Assembly: GCF_020447265.1 (NCBI RefSeq) | Contig: NZ_JAJADR010000015.1 | Span: 1 to 64,000 of the forward strand | Direction: 5' to 3' | From: Hymenobacter lucidus | Lineage (GTDB): Bacteria; Bacteroidota; Bacteroidia; Cytophagales; Hymenobacteraceae | Length of the DNA stretch: 64,000 nucleotides | Shown: positions 17,448 to 26,628 of the stretch, in pieces | Layout: every line of letters begins with the position of its first letter | Position numbering within the stretch: the first letter of the stretch is position 1 | Made by a program: the position numbers and the translations under genes | Notes under the pieces: generated by a model | The model's database searches: none | What the model was told of the DNA's origin: nothing | The model's input: only the letters and a program-made list of their open reading frames with translations

Positions 17448-20057
17448 ATGGAGAAAATCATTAAATCGTCGGTAAGTGTCCCTGAGTACCTATATGTGAC
17501 TCGAGAAGCAGATGCACAGTTAGCTAAAGTTATTACTGAAATGTCCCGGCCAGGTTATATATCTGTTGCTCGGCAGATGGGTAAGACAAGCCTGTTACAG
17601 CGTATCAAAAAACAGCTACAAGGTGCTTCGCGAACAATTATTTACTTTGATTTATCAGCCGCTGTTTACGGTAGCGCACAACAGTTTTTCCGACATATCA
17701 TTGACACCATACTGGAGGTCGAGGAAGAGCTTCTCAGACAATCATATTTAGATATTGCACTACGCCGAAAAGAAGCATCAACCAGTGCATCGCCATCCGG
17801 TGAATATGACAAGGAGTTGCGGTTAATTTTACGAGAATTACCTAGTTCGCTTGTACTAATTTTCGATGAGGTAGATGCTTTAGCCAAAGCTTCTTTCTCT
17901 GATGAAGTATTCGCGCAGATCCGCAGTGTGTATTTTATGCGTAATACGCATACTGTTCTACACAATGTGACATACATTTTATCAGGCGTTATTGAACCTG
18001 CGAAGTTAATTAAGAATAAGGATAACTCGCCATTCAATATTGCTACACAAATATTTCTAGACGATTTTTCATTCGATGAATATTCTAGATTTGTGATTAG
18101 TAGTAAACTTGCTATCAGCGCAGAGGTAGCTGTTAGTATATATGATTGGACTAGTGGAAATCCGCGTATGACTTACGAGGTGTGCTCGGCAGTTGAAGAT
18201 CGAATTTTGATGGGAGAGCCAGTTAGTCCAACTACTATAGAAACTCTTGTGCATGAGTTATACTTAGTGCAGTTCAACAGGGCTCCTATTGACCACATAC
18301 GGGAAGTAGTACTTAAAAATTCTTTAGTTCGTAACGCCATCAAAATAGTTAGAAAAGGTGGTGATATCTCGGATGAGAGTGTTGGCCAACTCTATTTATA
18401 TGGCATTATCGCGTCTAGGTTTAAATCATCAGTACCACGGATTAAAAATCGAATCTTAAATGCGGCTCTATCAGACACATGGTTGCGTGAGGCAGAATTG
18501 CAGCAGAAAGACTTGTACACGTTCGGTATAGAGCAAATGACTGCTGGCGATTTTAGCGATGGCATTACTAGCTTAATCCAATACTTGGAAAACGAAAATC
18601 TTGATAGCTCCAATCGCAATCGAGCCTTATCTTCTATTGCTAATGCTTATCATAAAATAAATGATTATGATAAGTCCAATGAATATTTAAATTTAGTCAG
18701 CATTACTCGAGATGAAAATCCAGAGGAATACTATTTCGGTCAATCCCTACGAGCGCTCAATTTCACTTTCCTTGGACAGGTATCCTTGGGGATTGAATTA
18801 TTGCAAGATATTATTGACAATGCAAATAAGAGCCAAACATACTACAGCGCAGTTATTAACCAAACAAGTTTCAAGCTGAATACCAATTTTGAAAAATACC
18901 ACTCTGATGTTTATAATATTCTGAAACTTACTATTGCACAGGCCACGGATTCAGACTTGCCGGTTGATGATAAGAATTCTATAATTTGTTCGTTAAATTT
19001 CAAGCTTGGCAACATTAACATACAACTTAGTCAGTATGAGGAAAGTTGTTATTATCTGCAAGAAGCTCTGAAATATGCTATTCCAGAGATGAAGCCATCT
19101 ATCTTAATTGGGTTATTGGTATCTGAATCTAAACATCAGAAAGTTATATATGCAGAAAAATTACGTACGCTCCTCGTAAATAAGTCAATAACACTGCAGC
19201 CAAAGTTTAGTAATGAAAATGACTTCACACAGCAAGCTCTCCACCAATCTTTGGGAGTACTGTATGAATTTTATCAGCAAGAATACATTGCCTTGGTAAT
19301 GCAATGCGCTAAAGACTACTATAATAATTCTAAGCCATTGTATGTCTTGTTATATGAAATAGGAAATGAAAGAGTTCACAGCCTTAATAGTCCTGCAGAT
19401 GACATTTTTCATCTAGCATTAAATCATAAAGACATAACAACGTTATATGCAGCCAAATGTAAACAGGGCATCGCATTGTCTTCTAGATCAAACAATGATG
19501 AATTCAGAAAGCGGGCACTTGCTGCCATCGACGCTATTGAAGGTGTTATTGAATATGGATTGTTAAATAGGCATGATTTACTTTTTGCCGTCAGGGGGGC
19601 CATATCATATCGTGCAGTTGGTAATTTCGCGCTCGCTTTGCGATTTATCAGTTATTTAACTACTAGGTTGGATTCTGATGATGAGCTTTCATTGCCGGGA
19701 GACTGCATTGCTATTTACCATATTGCTAGCAGCATATATACCTCGATAGGAAACATAGCAAAAGCGACTGTTTTTGAAGAACGCGCTTTACAGCTAGTGT
19801 CTAAGTGGCAGACTAGCGGACGGAAAGATGGCATTTTACTCAATGAAGAGGCTATTAATGAAATAATAGTTGATTTAAATAGAACAGCAAATAGCAAAAA
19901 GGTGTATGGTGCTGCTGTTCTCGCAAAAGTGGCGCATTATAACAAAATTCCTAGAAATACAATACTCACTGTGCGTTATGTTAATGGGCAGGTTACCACT
20001 GGCAAAGCAAAAAAATTTCTTTCGGATTTGGAAGTTGGAAAATGTGTCATATTATGA
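17448..20057 (+). CDS. AAA-like ATPase with long TPR-type helical C-terminus
   Basis: The 869-residue protein opens with an AAA-like (AAA_35-type) ATPase: the ARQMGKTSLL P-loop at residues 41-50 and LVLIFDEVDALA at about 135-146, ending near 330. From about 360 to 810 the sequence is a run of paired helices of TPR character (for example YHKINDYDKSNEYLNLV and SQYEESCYYLQEALKYA). The last 50 residues form a small beta-rich tail (LTVRYVNGQVTTGKAKKF). ATPase plus repeat region resembles STAND-type sensors. Five bases separate it from the nuclease/ATPase gene, so they are probably co-translated. The AT-rich composition suggests recent transfer. Confidence 0.7.
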   Translation: MEKIIKSSVSVPEYLYVTREADAQLAKVITEMSRPGYISVARQMGKTSLLQRIKKQLQGASRTIIYFDLSAAVYGSAQQFFRHIIDTILEVEEELLRQSYLDIALRRKEASTSASPSGEYDKELRLILRELPSSLVLIFDEVDALAKASFSDEVFAQIRSVYFMRNTHTVLHNVTYILSGVIEPAKLIKNKDNSPFNIATQIFLDDFSFDEYSRFVISSKLAISAEVAVSIYDWTSGNPRMTYEVCSAVEDRILMGEPVSPTTIETLVHELYLVQFNRAPIDHIREVVLKNSLVRNAIKIVRKGGDISDESVGQLYLYGIIASRFKSSVPRIKNRILNAALSDTWLREAELQQKDLYTFGIEQMTAGDFSDGITSLIQYLENENLDSSNRNRALSSIANAYHKINDYDKSNEYLNLVSITRDENPEEYYFGQSLRALNFTFLGQVSLGIELLQDIIDNANKSQTYYSAVINQTSFKLNTNFEKYHSDVYNILKLTIAQATDSDLPVDDKNSIICSLNFKLGNINIQLSQYEESCYYLQEALKYAIPEMKPSILIGLLVSESKHQKVIYAEKLRTLLVNKSITLQPKFSNENDFTQQALHQSLGVLYEFYQQEYIALVMQCAKDYYNNSKPLYVLLYEIGNERVHSLNSPADDIFHLALNHKDITTLYAAKCKQGIALSSRSNNDEFRKRALAAIDAIEGVIEYGLLNRHDLLFAVRGAISYRAVGNFALALRFISYLTTRLDSDDELSLPGDCIAIYHIASSIYTSIGNIAKATVFEERALQLVSKWQTSGRKDGILLNEEAINEIIVDLNRTANSKKVYGAAVLAKVAHYNKIPRNTILTVRYVNGQVTTGKAKKFLSDLEVGKCVIL

Positions 20058-20268
20058 TGCTTATTCCTTGCAATGTTAAATTCCATATCAAGTGCTTTAA
20101 GGTGGTGTATGTGAAAAATTTATAATATTAATCAAATTGAGAATACGCTTTTCATTATCTTGGAGAATAAAGGAATAAGGTTGAACGTAGATACCACTGA
20201 TTTTCTTTCTGCTCTTGAAAAAATCGACTAAATACTTATGGCAACCTTTTTATTAATCGCTACAAGTA

Positions 20269-20922
20269 TTATTTAATTAGCAACCTCTTTACGCCCATGG
20301 GATGAAATGCTTTCCCCCGCCGGGTCCGATATCCGGACTCATTCAGCCGAGCTGCAATCTCCCGTAGGGTCACCCCCGTGGCCCGCAGTAGCATGGCCAG
20401 CTGCGCCGCCTGCCGGTTATTAAGATTCGTCTGCGCATTGTGCTGTAAGGATGCCAGCGCCTTCTCCCGCGCTTCCTCCGTCAGATTGGCCGGCGTACCG
20501 AGTTGAAACCCCCGCGCCTTTTTGGCCGCCAGCGCATCGCGCGTCCGGGTAGAAATCGCCGTCGCCTCCTTCTGGGCCACCGCGGCCAGGATATGGAGGG
20601 TAAACTCATCGGCCGCCGGCAGGTCAACGGCTTTGAAGCGCACATGGCTTTCCATGAGCGTGGCCAGGAAGGCCACGTTGCGCGCTAGCCGGTCGAGCTT
20701 GGCCACGAGCAGCACGGCATTCTCCTGCTTGGCCTGGGTAATGGCGGCCTGCAGCTGGGGCCGGGCGTTCTTCCGGCCACTCTCGATTTCGACATACTCG
20801 GCCACGATGCTGGCCTCCGTCCCGACGAAGTTGCGCACGGCGGCCTGCTGGGCTTCGAGTCCCAACCCTGATTGTCCCTGCCGGGCGGTGCTCACGCGGA
20901 AGTACGCCACATACCGAATCAT
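20269..20922 (-). CDS. serine recombinase (resolvase family)
   Basis: The 217-residue protein has the resolvase/invertase N-terminal domain: YFRVSTARQGQSGLGLEAQ with the catalytic Ser, then LLVAKLDRLARN and a long E-helix. A short C-terminal HTH ends with TLREIAARLNESGYRTRRG. Length and order match small serine resolvases. It diverges from a paralogue beginning 143 bases away. Such proteins resolve cointegrates or invert DNA at short sites. It lies at the right end of the AT-rich cassette, where it may mark an island boundary. Confidence 0.85.
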   Translation of the reverse strand: MIRYVAYFRVSTARQGQSGLGLEAQQAAVRNFVGTEASIVAEYVEIESGRKNARPQLQAAITQAKQENAVLLVAKLDRLARNVAFLATLMESHVRFKAVDLPAADEFTLHILAAVAQKEATAISTRTRDALAAKKARGFQLGTPANLTEEAREKALASLQHNAQTNLNNRQAAQLAMLLRATGVTLREIAARLNESGYRTRRGKAFHPMGVKRLLIK

Positions 20923-21064
20923 GTGTACCTATATATAAAGGAGTGGAAAAGACGCAAGATAGGGCTTTGTCACGTTTCTTAAACGACCGTTGCTAATATG
21001 TAAAATGTCGTACTTTGCATCACGCTTTCGCTTATCGAACGGTTTTGTACTCTTTTTTTATACC

Positions 21065-21802
21065 ATGACCTCTCTTCGGCGCTATACCCCTTACTACCGT
21101 GTCTCCACCCAGAAGCAGGGTGTCTCCGGTTTAGGTCTCGAAGCCCAACAAGCCGCGGTGCGTTCTTTCGTATCCGACCCGAGCCAGCTGTTGACGGAGT
21201 TCATCGAAATCGAAAGTGGCAAGAAGAATCAGCGCCCCCAACTGCTGGCCGCCATCGCTGAGGCGCGGCGGGTGGGCAGCACCCTGCTCATTGCCAAGCT
21301 CGACCGGCTCTCCCGAAATGCGGGGTTTGTCTTCGCGTTGCGGGACTCGGGGGTGGACTTCGTCTGCTGCGATATGCCCGATGCCAATACGCTTACGGTT
21401 GGCCTATTTGCCGTACTGGCGCAACATGAACGGGAGACCATCTCAAAACGGACGAAGGATGCCTTAGCCGCGAAGAAAGCCCGCGGCGCCCAGCTGGGCA
21501 ATCCCCAGAACATGACCCCAGCCATTACCCGGCAAGGGCAAGCGACTATGCAGCGCAACGCCCGCGAGCACCCAGCTAACCGGCAGGCTGCCCAGCTGGC
21601 TACCCTGCTGCGCGAGAAGGGACAGACGTTGGAACAGATAGCTGCCACACTTACTCGAACGGGCTACCGCACCCGACGGGGCAAGGACTTTCACGCAACT
21701 TCCGTGTGGCGTCTATTAAGCGCTGATCTGTCAGCAAAGGCTACTTTCATCGCCGAGGTTGATGCCAGTGCAGCTAACGCAGAGGTGAACAGTTTTCTTT
21801 GA
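21065..21802 (+). CDS. serine recombinase (resolvase family), paralogue
   Basis: The 245-residue protein from the ATG at 21065 has the same motif order as its divergent neighbour: YYRVSTQKQGVSGLGLEAQ, LLIAKLDRLSRN, KRTKDALAAKKARGAQLGN and an HTH LEQIAATLTRTGYRTRRG. The two are clearly related along their whole length but are not recent copies. A longer reading from 20990 is open but adds no family sequence. The 142-base gap between the two genes holds both promoters and could hold a recombination site. Confidence 0.85.
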   Translation: MTSLRRYTPYYRVSTQKQGVSGLGLEAQQAAVRSFVSDPSQLLTEFIEIESGKKNQRPQLLAAIAEARRVGSTLLIAKLDRLSRNAGFVFALRDSGVDFVCCDMPDANTLTVGLFAVLAQHERETISKRTKDALAAKKARGAQLGNPQNMTPAITRQGQATMQRNAREHPANRQAAQLATLLREKGQTLEQIAATLTRTGYRTRRGKDFHATSVWRLLSADLSAKATFIAEVDASAANAEVNSFL

Positions 21803-22292
21803 ATACCTCCTCGCTCAACAGCGTCTAGTTGGAGCCATCGGCTATAATCCGCCAACGTCTGCACCAGTGCAATATTACTCAGGATGAACGCGCATCGCCT
21901 AATAACGCCTACTTGCTTAAACCCAAGAGCACTCGTGTGCCCCTTCAACGGCCGTATACTACCCAAAGCCCACGTAAAATGGGCTCAACAGTTTCGGGAA
22001 GGCGTACTACTTAACGGAAGACATAAAGATTAAGAGCTAGCATTATATTTATCAATCGATACCTTTTACCCGCAGGAACTAAGTAGAGTGCAGATTTCAA
22101 ATAAACCAGCCGGCGGGCATTAGCTTTCGAGTTATAAGTACACGTCGGATTCCGGCCCCTCGCGGGGCGGCAAGCCTTTACGCCCAGCTGCAGGCAAACA
22201 TTAGCAAAGGGCAGTACTGGAGATCGGCAGCGTGTTTTCTCGTCAGGAGAAGGAAACGCCCAGAATAGAAACGTAGCTGCCAGTCAATGCCT
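21803..22292. other. intergenic, no gene recognised
   Basis: About 490 bases carry no believable reading frame on either strand. No repeat or insertion-sequence end was recognised. Confidence 0.35.
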
Positions 22293-22300
22293 TATCTTTG
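22293..22300 (+). promoter_or_regulatory. -7 promoter element for the T9SS propeller gene
   Basis: TATCTTTG matches TAnnTTTG exactly and lies 50 bases before the ATG at 22351. A direct repeat of TGCTGCGTAGGC follows inside the presumed leader (about 22306-22335). No -33 element was recognised at the usual spacing. Confidence 0.4.
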
Positions 22301-22350
22301 TTGCGCTGCTGCGTAGGCATTCTTGCTGCGTAGGCTACAATCCCTCCTCT

Positions 22351-23985
22351 ATGCCCAAATTTTTATTCACTGTACTGGCTGGAGCGATGCTCTTGACCGC
22401 TCCTTTCTTTGCTAAACAAGCCGCTGCTCAGGCCCCGACCAAGCAGTGGGATAAAACCTTTGGTGGAAGCTCCGAGGAACGTTTGTGGGCCATGCAGGTG
22501 ACGCGGGATGGCGGCTCTATTCTGGGCGGAAATTCCAATTCGGGCATCAGTGGCGACAAAACCCAAGCCAATAGAGGCGAGGATGATTATTGGGTCGTCA
22601 AATTAGATGCGGCGGGTAACAAGCTCTGGGATAAAACCTTCGGGGGTAGTGGGGATGAATATTTCTATGCCGTACAGCAAACCGCCGACGGGGGGTACTT
22701 ATTGGGTGGAACTTCTGCATCAGGCATTAGTGGCGACAAGACCCAGGCCAGTAACGGGTACGAGGATTTCTGGGTCGTTCGGCTGGATGCCAATGGTAAT
22801 AAGATCTGGGATAAAACCTATGGCGGTAGTGATGACGACGCGTTGACCGGTATACAGCTGACCAGCGATGGGGGCTTTTTACTCGGTGGGTATTCCAGTT
22901 CCGGTAGAAGCGGTGATAAAACGCAGCCAAGCCAAGGCAGCTGGGATGTCTGGGTAGTGAAAATTTATGCCCAGGGCAACAAGATCTGGGACCGTTCCTT
23001 CGGTGGAAGCAGCAGTGATTTTGCCAATGCGATGAGTGCTACGCGCGATGGCGGGGTGGTACTAGCGGGCGAATCCAGGTCTCCTATCAGCGGCGATAAG
23101 TCGCAGCCGAATCAAGGAGGGTATGATTACTGGATCGTGAAGCTCGACGCCACTGGCCAGAAACAGTGGGACCGAACGCTGGGCGGTAGTGGCTATGATG
23201 AAGCCTATGGGGTGCAACAAAGCGCAGACGGCGGCTATATCCTCAATGGCATTACGGAGTCCGGTATTAGTGGAGATAAAACCCAAGCCAGTCGCGGTGG
23301 CCGGGATTACTGGGTCGTCAAGCTCGATGCGGCTGGCATGAAGCTCTGGGACCGAACACTAGGCGGAGCAGGAAGTGACCAAGGGTTTGCCGTGCTCGCT
23401 ACCAGCGATGGGGGGGCTACGGTAGGAGGCATGTCCAGCTCTGGCATCACCGGGGACAAAACCCAGGTGAGCTGGGGTGGAAGTGATTTCTGGCTGGTCC
23501 GGGTAAATGGCACTGGCACCATTTTATGGGATCTGACGCTTGGCGGCACGGATGGGGATGGCAGTTTAGCCGCGAATGGAATTCAAGCCACCAGCGATGG
23601 CGGCTTGCTGGTTGCGGGAGAGTCTGCTTCCTCTAGTAGCGGGGATAAGACACAAAATGGCCCTGGAATGGGGGATTTCTGGGTGGTGAAGCTTACCGCC
23701 GGCACGACCACAGCCACAGCTCCCGGTAGCGTACGCCAAGTGCTGAGTGTTTATCCCAATCCGGCCCGGTCGACTATTTCCCTGTGCCTTCCTGACCAAG
23801 CCCCGCGCAACGGGCTATGGGTCTCCTTGGTAGATGCCACCGGCCGTATCCTATATTCGCAGGCTCTGGCGGTTAGTGGGACTGGTATTGACATACAAGT
23901 AGATCAGTACCCAGTCGGTTTGTATTTCCTTCGCCTGGATGGACCTGATGGCTACCATGCCACTTCACGCTTAGTATTAAATTAG
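22351..23985 (+). CDS. T9SS-exported seven-repeat beta-propeller-like protein
   Basis: The 544-residue protein has an N-terminal signal peptide (MPKFLFTVLAGAMLLTAPFFAKQAAAQA). Seven tandem repeats of 60 residues follow, each built as xWDxTxGGS...DGG...GG...SGISGDKTQ...DYWVVKLDAxGN. It ends in a type A T9SS sorting domain (VLSVYPNPA ... GLYFLRLDG ... RLVLN). Seven blades suggest a closed propeller displayed at or released from the outer membrane. The ligand is unknown. The last blade is slightly longer than 60 residues. The gene stands alone on its strand. Confidence 0.85.
   Translation: MPKFLFTVLAGAMLLTAPFFAKQAAAQAPTKQWDKTFGGSSEERLWAMQVTRDGGSILGGNSNSGISGDKTQANRGEDDYWVVKLDAAGNKLWDKTFGGSGDEYFYAVQQTADGGYLLGGTSASGISGDKTQASNGYEDFWVVRLDANGNKIWDKTYGGSDDDALTGIQLTSDGGFLLGGYSSSGRSGDKTQPSQGSWDVWVVKIYAQGNKIWDRSFGGSSSDFANAMSATRDGGVVLAGESRSPISGDKSQPNQGGYDYWIVKLDATGQKQWDRTLGGSGYDEAYGVQQSADGGYILNGITESGISGDKTQASRGGRDYWVVKLDAAGMKLWDRTLGGAGSDQGFAVLATSDGGATVGGMSSSGITGDKTQVSWGGSDFWLVRVNGTGTILWDLTLGGTDGDGSLAANGIQATSDGGLLVAGESASSSSGDKTQNGPGMGDFWVVKLTAGTTTATAPGSVRQVLSVYPNPARSTISLCLPDQAPRNGLWVSLVDATGRILYSQALAVSGTGIDIQVDQYPVGLYFLRLDGPDGYHATSRLVLN
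22441..23703 (+). repeat. seven in-frame repeats of 180 bases
   Basis: Repeat units start at 22441, 22621, 22801, 22981, 23161, 23341 and 23521, exactly 180 bases apart, each opening with an aa-rich codon pair and tggga. The last unit is slightly longer. Units share runs such as the GGCGACAAAACCCA-type stretch, so unequal crossing-over could change blade number. Confidence 0.85.
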
Positions 23986-24099
23986 GTACAAGGTTGCGGC
24001 CTACATCCCCACCCTTCCGGCTGGGCACTGGGCCCTTCTCTAGTCCAGTCTGACATATGGCAGCCCACACTCACTTCCTGATCACCTGAGAGAGCATCT

Positions 24100-24320
24100 G
24101 TGACGCTTCAACTCTTGCCTAATCCGGCACATGAATTTTTCTGGCTCCTGAACTCTCTGCCTCGGCTACTGTATAATTGCTGGATATGGTGGGACGGCCA
24201 TTTCGCACGGGGACTGGAACGAAGCTCCTACTTACAGGCATAGATCCAAGACTTTACCTTGTTCGGGCTATCAGTGCAGAGCAGGTACTGTACACGGCAC
24301 GCCTGCTAGTAGAGTACTAT
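24100..24320 (+). pseudogene. relic of a T9SS type A sorting domain
   Basis: The translation LQLLPNPAHEFFWLL starts like a sorting domain. It then loses frame, and the next frame reads ASATV-stop-LLDMVGRPF ... GIDPRLYLVRAISAEQVLYTARLLVE. That is the expected middle and end of such a domain (LLDxxGR, LYLVRA, ARLxVE). One frameshift and a TAA inside the motif show it is dead. No body of the parent protein is visible; it may have been deleted. Confidence 0.65.
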
Positions 24321-24637
24321 ATCTGCAGTGTTCAGGGCCATGTTGATTGGTACGATAGGCTTTCTTATGCGGGGGCTAACTGATTGAGGAAGTCAAAAAG
24401 GCCGTCCGGCTGGCGCTCCCGGAGGAAGAAGTTACGACAAGCCTGGCAGGCACCCATTGGCTGTTATTTTCTGCTGCAACCACACTTGGGTCTAGCAATA
24501 TTGACTTAGGTTGGACTCTGACATTGCCGCACCTGTGGGTAAAAGCTACACCTTAGTGGTGCCATAATAGAGCATCATTGGTGCCCGCAGAGACTTAGCG
24601 TCGTTTTATCCCCCGTCGCTATAAGAAGGCATATTAT

Positions 24638-24682
24638 AGTTTACCAGTGTTACCAGTATTATTTATGTTACTAGTATTACAA
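24638..24682 (+). repeat. 9-bp tandem array A, upstream of the AbiEii-like gene
   Basis: Five units in strict 9-base register: agtttacca, gtgttacca, gtattattt, atgttacta, gtattacaa. They match the consensus RTRTTACTR seen in three other arrays near the partition and replication genes. The array ends about 10 bases before the presumed -33 of the AbiEii-like promoter. Confidence 0.65.
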
Positions 24683-24691
24683 CCCTTGTTA

Positions 24692-24720
24692 GTTGCGGTT
24701 CTGAAATTCGGCTAATTTTG
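24692..24720 (+). promoter_or_regulatory. candidate promoter of the AbiEii-like gene
   Basis: GTTG at 24692-24695 and TAATTTTG at 24713-24720 (an exact TAnnTTTG match) are 17 bases apart. The ATG follows 38 bases later. The 9-bp array lies immediately upstream, so a protein bound there could control it. Confidence 0.5.
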
Positions 24721-24757
24721 CGCTGTAGTCAAGTTACCGCGCTCCTGAGCCCTCAGT

Positions 24758-25645
24758 ATGGACATCGAAGTCGTCAACAAAATCAAGCATCTCGCCATTA
24801 TTGCCCTCGCTTCCGATGACGAGCTAAGTGAAGCCATTGTGCTAAAGGGCGGTAACGCCATCGATCTAGCCTACAGCGGCCAGCAGGGCGCGGTTTCGCG
24901 CACTTCCTTTGATCTGGACTTTTCCCTGGCCGACGGCGACTTCCTGGAAGACCTACAGGTCATTAAGAATAGAATTGAAAAGACGCTGGTGCAGACCTTC
25001 GCTGAAAACGGCTACGTGGTTCTGGAATACAACTTTGTCATCAAACCCAAAGTCAAGCCCCAAGTAGCTGATTTTTGGGGTGGCTATCTGGTTGAGTTCA
25101 AAGTGGTGGAGCAGCACGTGTTCGATCAGCCGCTTGTGAATCCTAAAGCGCAGCGGCGGGATTTCATCCCCCTGCGCCCCAACAATTCCTCGAAGTTTCA
25201 AATCGAGTTCAGCAAGTTCGAGTACACGGGTGTAGGTAGCAAGCGGCCTATTAAAGTAGATGGCTACACGGTCTATGTGTACACGGCGGAAATGATTGTA
25301 TTTGAGAAAGTACGGGCCATTTGCCAGCAGCTTCCGCAATACGCCGAGATAATTCCTTCCCATACCCCAAGGGCCCGGGCCCGGGACTTCTACGACATTC
25401 ACTTGATCATGGAGTCCCAAGGGGTAACCTGTAGCTCCGCCGAAAGCCGGACCCTGCTGCAATTCATCTTCGACGCCAAACGTGTGCCGATGGTGTTCCT
25501 ACAGGAGATGATAAGCAACAAGGCCATCCACCGCGACGACTGGGAGAACGTTCGGGCGACGGTTTCCCAAACGGAGGAAGTACAGGACTTTGACTTCTAT
25601 TTCGATTATGTGATTAATGCCTTTGGAGGAATCACAGCCCTTTAG
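24758..25645 (+). CDS. AbiEii-like nucleotidyltransferase toxin
   Basis: The 295-residue protein matches the AbiEii/AbiGii toxin family. It has a VLKGGNAID segment (residues 28-36) and the nucleotidyltransferase acidic pair in FDLDF (D52, D54), followed by the expected helical C-terminus with RARDFYDIHLI (family pattern RxKDxYDL). These toxins transfer nucleotides to targets such as tRNA and give abortive infection when released. Unusually, the antitoxin-like gene is not upstream on the same strand. It faces this gene and overlaps its 3-prime end by 14 bases. Confidence 0.8.
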   Translation: MDIEVVNKIKHLAIIALASDDELSEAIVLKGGNAIDLAYSGQQGAVSRTSFDLDFSLADGDFLEDLQVIKNRIEKTLVQTFAENGYVVLEYNFVIKPKVKPQVADFWGGYLVEFKVVEQHVFDQPLVNPKAQRRDFIPLRPNNSSKFQIEFSKFEYTGVGSKRPIKVDGYTVYVYTAEMIVFEKVRAICQQLPQYAEIIPSHTPRARARDFYDIHLIMESQGVTCSSAESRTLLQFIFDAKRVPMVFLQEMISNKAIHRDDWENVRATVSQTEEVQDFDFYFDYVINAFGGITAL

Positions 25646-26498
25646 GGAAGTAGAGTCGCCAGTCAGTGGAATAATCCATCTCCTTCATATCATACGTCAG
25701 GTAGAAATCGAACGTCTTCGGGCGCTCGCGTAGTTCGTCTAATTTCTTGCCTTGGTAGCCGGCACGCTCCAGATAGAATCCTACTGCTTGGAAGTAAGGG
25801 TAGATGAAATCCAACGCATCGAGAGTGGCCACCAGCTTATTTAATGAAAGTTTGCCCCGGGCATTGCGGTAGGCATCCAGAACGGCAGAAACGCCCCCCG
25901 CGTAGCCGGGCCGCACAGTACTGTCGAGAAGAGTGCGCTCCACGTTGGTAGATGGAACCCCGTCCAGCTGATGCACACCTATGCGGTTCGTAAAACTGCC
26001 GTTGAGCACCATAAACGTGAAATCCCCGTAGCGGATACTGGCTGTGGTACGGCGCTGGGGCTTGGAGAAAGCCGCGTCAATGCCAGCCTGCGTTAGGGAT
26101 GCCTCCCGTTGAGGCTTCTTAGTCTGCTCAAATGTCACATAAATAATCTTTGGCACCTGCGTGGTGAGGCCGTTCATCCACACGGCCGAGTAATGCGACA
26201 GATAAGCTCTGGGGGCCAGCGCCGTGGCAATGTGCAATACCGAAAACTCGTCCTGCACATAGAGCTCTTTTGAGGGCAAATACCCTTCAGACTGAAGATT
26301 TAACTTCTGCAATACCCCCTTAGCCAGCAGCTGGTCAATTAGCTTTTCTTCCGTGGTAGTTGGCGCAATGTTCCAGGTCTCCCGTTGCTCCTCCAATAGG
26401 GCAACCAGTTGCAGCTTGGTAAAGACCTTCTTGGAGTGATGCTTAAAGAAGGTCCGTATCCGAGCTTCTGCGATAACAAACCGTGATTTACCAGCCAT
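25632..26498 (-). CDS. AbiEi-like antitoxin / winged-helix regulator
   Basis: The 288-residue protein has an N-terminal winged-helix-like region (about residues 1-70, KLQLVALLEEQRE). An AbiEi-type body follows: HIATALAPRAYLSHYSAVWMNGLT, then TNVERTLLDSTVRPGYAGG, a pattern typical of type IV antitoxins. It converges on the toxin gene with a 14-base overlap, whereas abiE pairs are usually co-directional. Two promoters with palindromic operators lie upstream, consistent with negative autoregulation, a known AbiEi trait. The function is inferred from family resemblance and context. Confidence 0.7.
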   Translation of the reverse strand: MAGKSRFVIAEARIRTFFKHHSKKVFTKLQLVALLEEQRETWNIAPTTTEEKLIDQLLAKGVLQKLNLQSEGYLPSKELYVQDEFSVLHIATALAPRAYLSHYSAVWMNGLTTQVPKIIYVTFEQTKKPQREASLTQAGIDAAFSKPQRRTTASIRYGDFTFMVLNGSFTNRIGVHQLDGVPSTNVERTLLDSTVRPGYAGGVSAVLDAYRNARGKLSLNKLVATLDALDFIYPYFQAVGFYLERAGYQGKKLDELRERPKTFDFYLTYDMKEMDYSTDWRLYFPKGL

Positions 26499-26522
26499 AG
26501 CAACAGTTTGGCAATCCTAAAA

Positions 26523-26577
26523 GCAGGAAGTATATATACTTCCTGCAAAGTTAACTTATAAAAAGCAAAAAGTCAAA
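26523..26577 (-). promoter_or_regulatory. proximal promoter with 24-bp palindromic operator (AbiEi-like gene)
   Basis: On the minus strand TTTG (26574-26577), exactly 20 bases, then TAACTTTG (26546-26553) gives a textbook Bacteroidota promoter. A perfect 24-bp palindrome (26523-26546, arms GCAGGAAGTATA and its complement) starts at the -7 edge and covers the expected transcription start. The start codon is about 25 bases further on. Confidence 0.75.
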
Positions 26578-26628
26578 TTCCTGGCCGATATGCCAATTAA
26601 TAAGGTCCAGTAATGCAATATTACTCAA

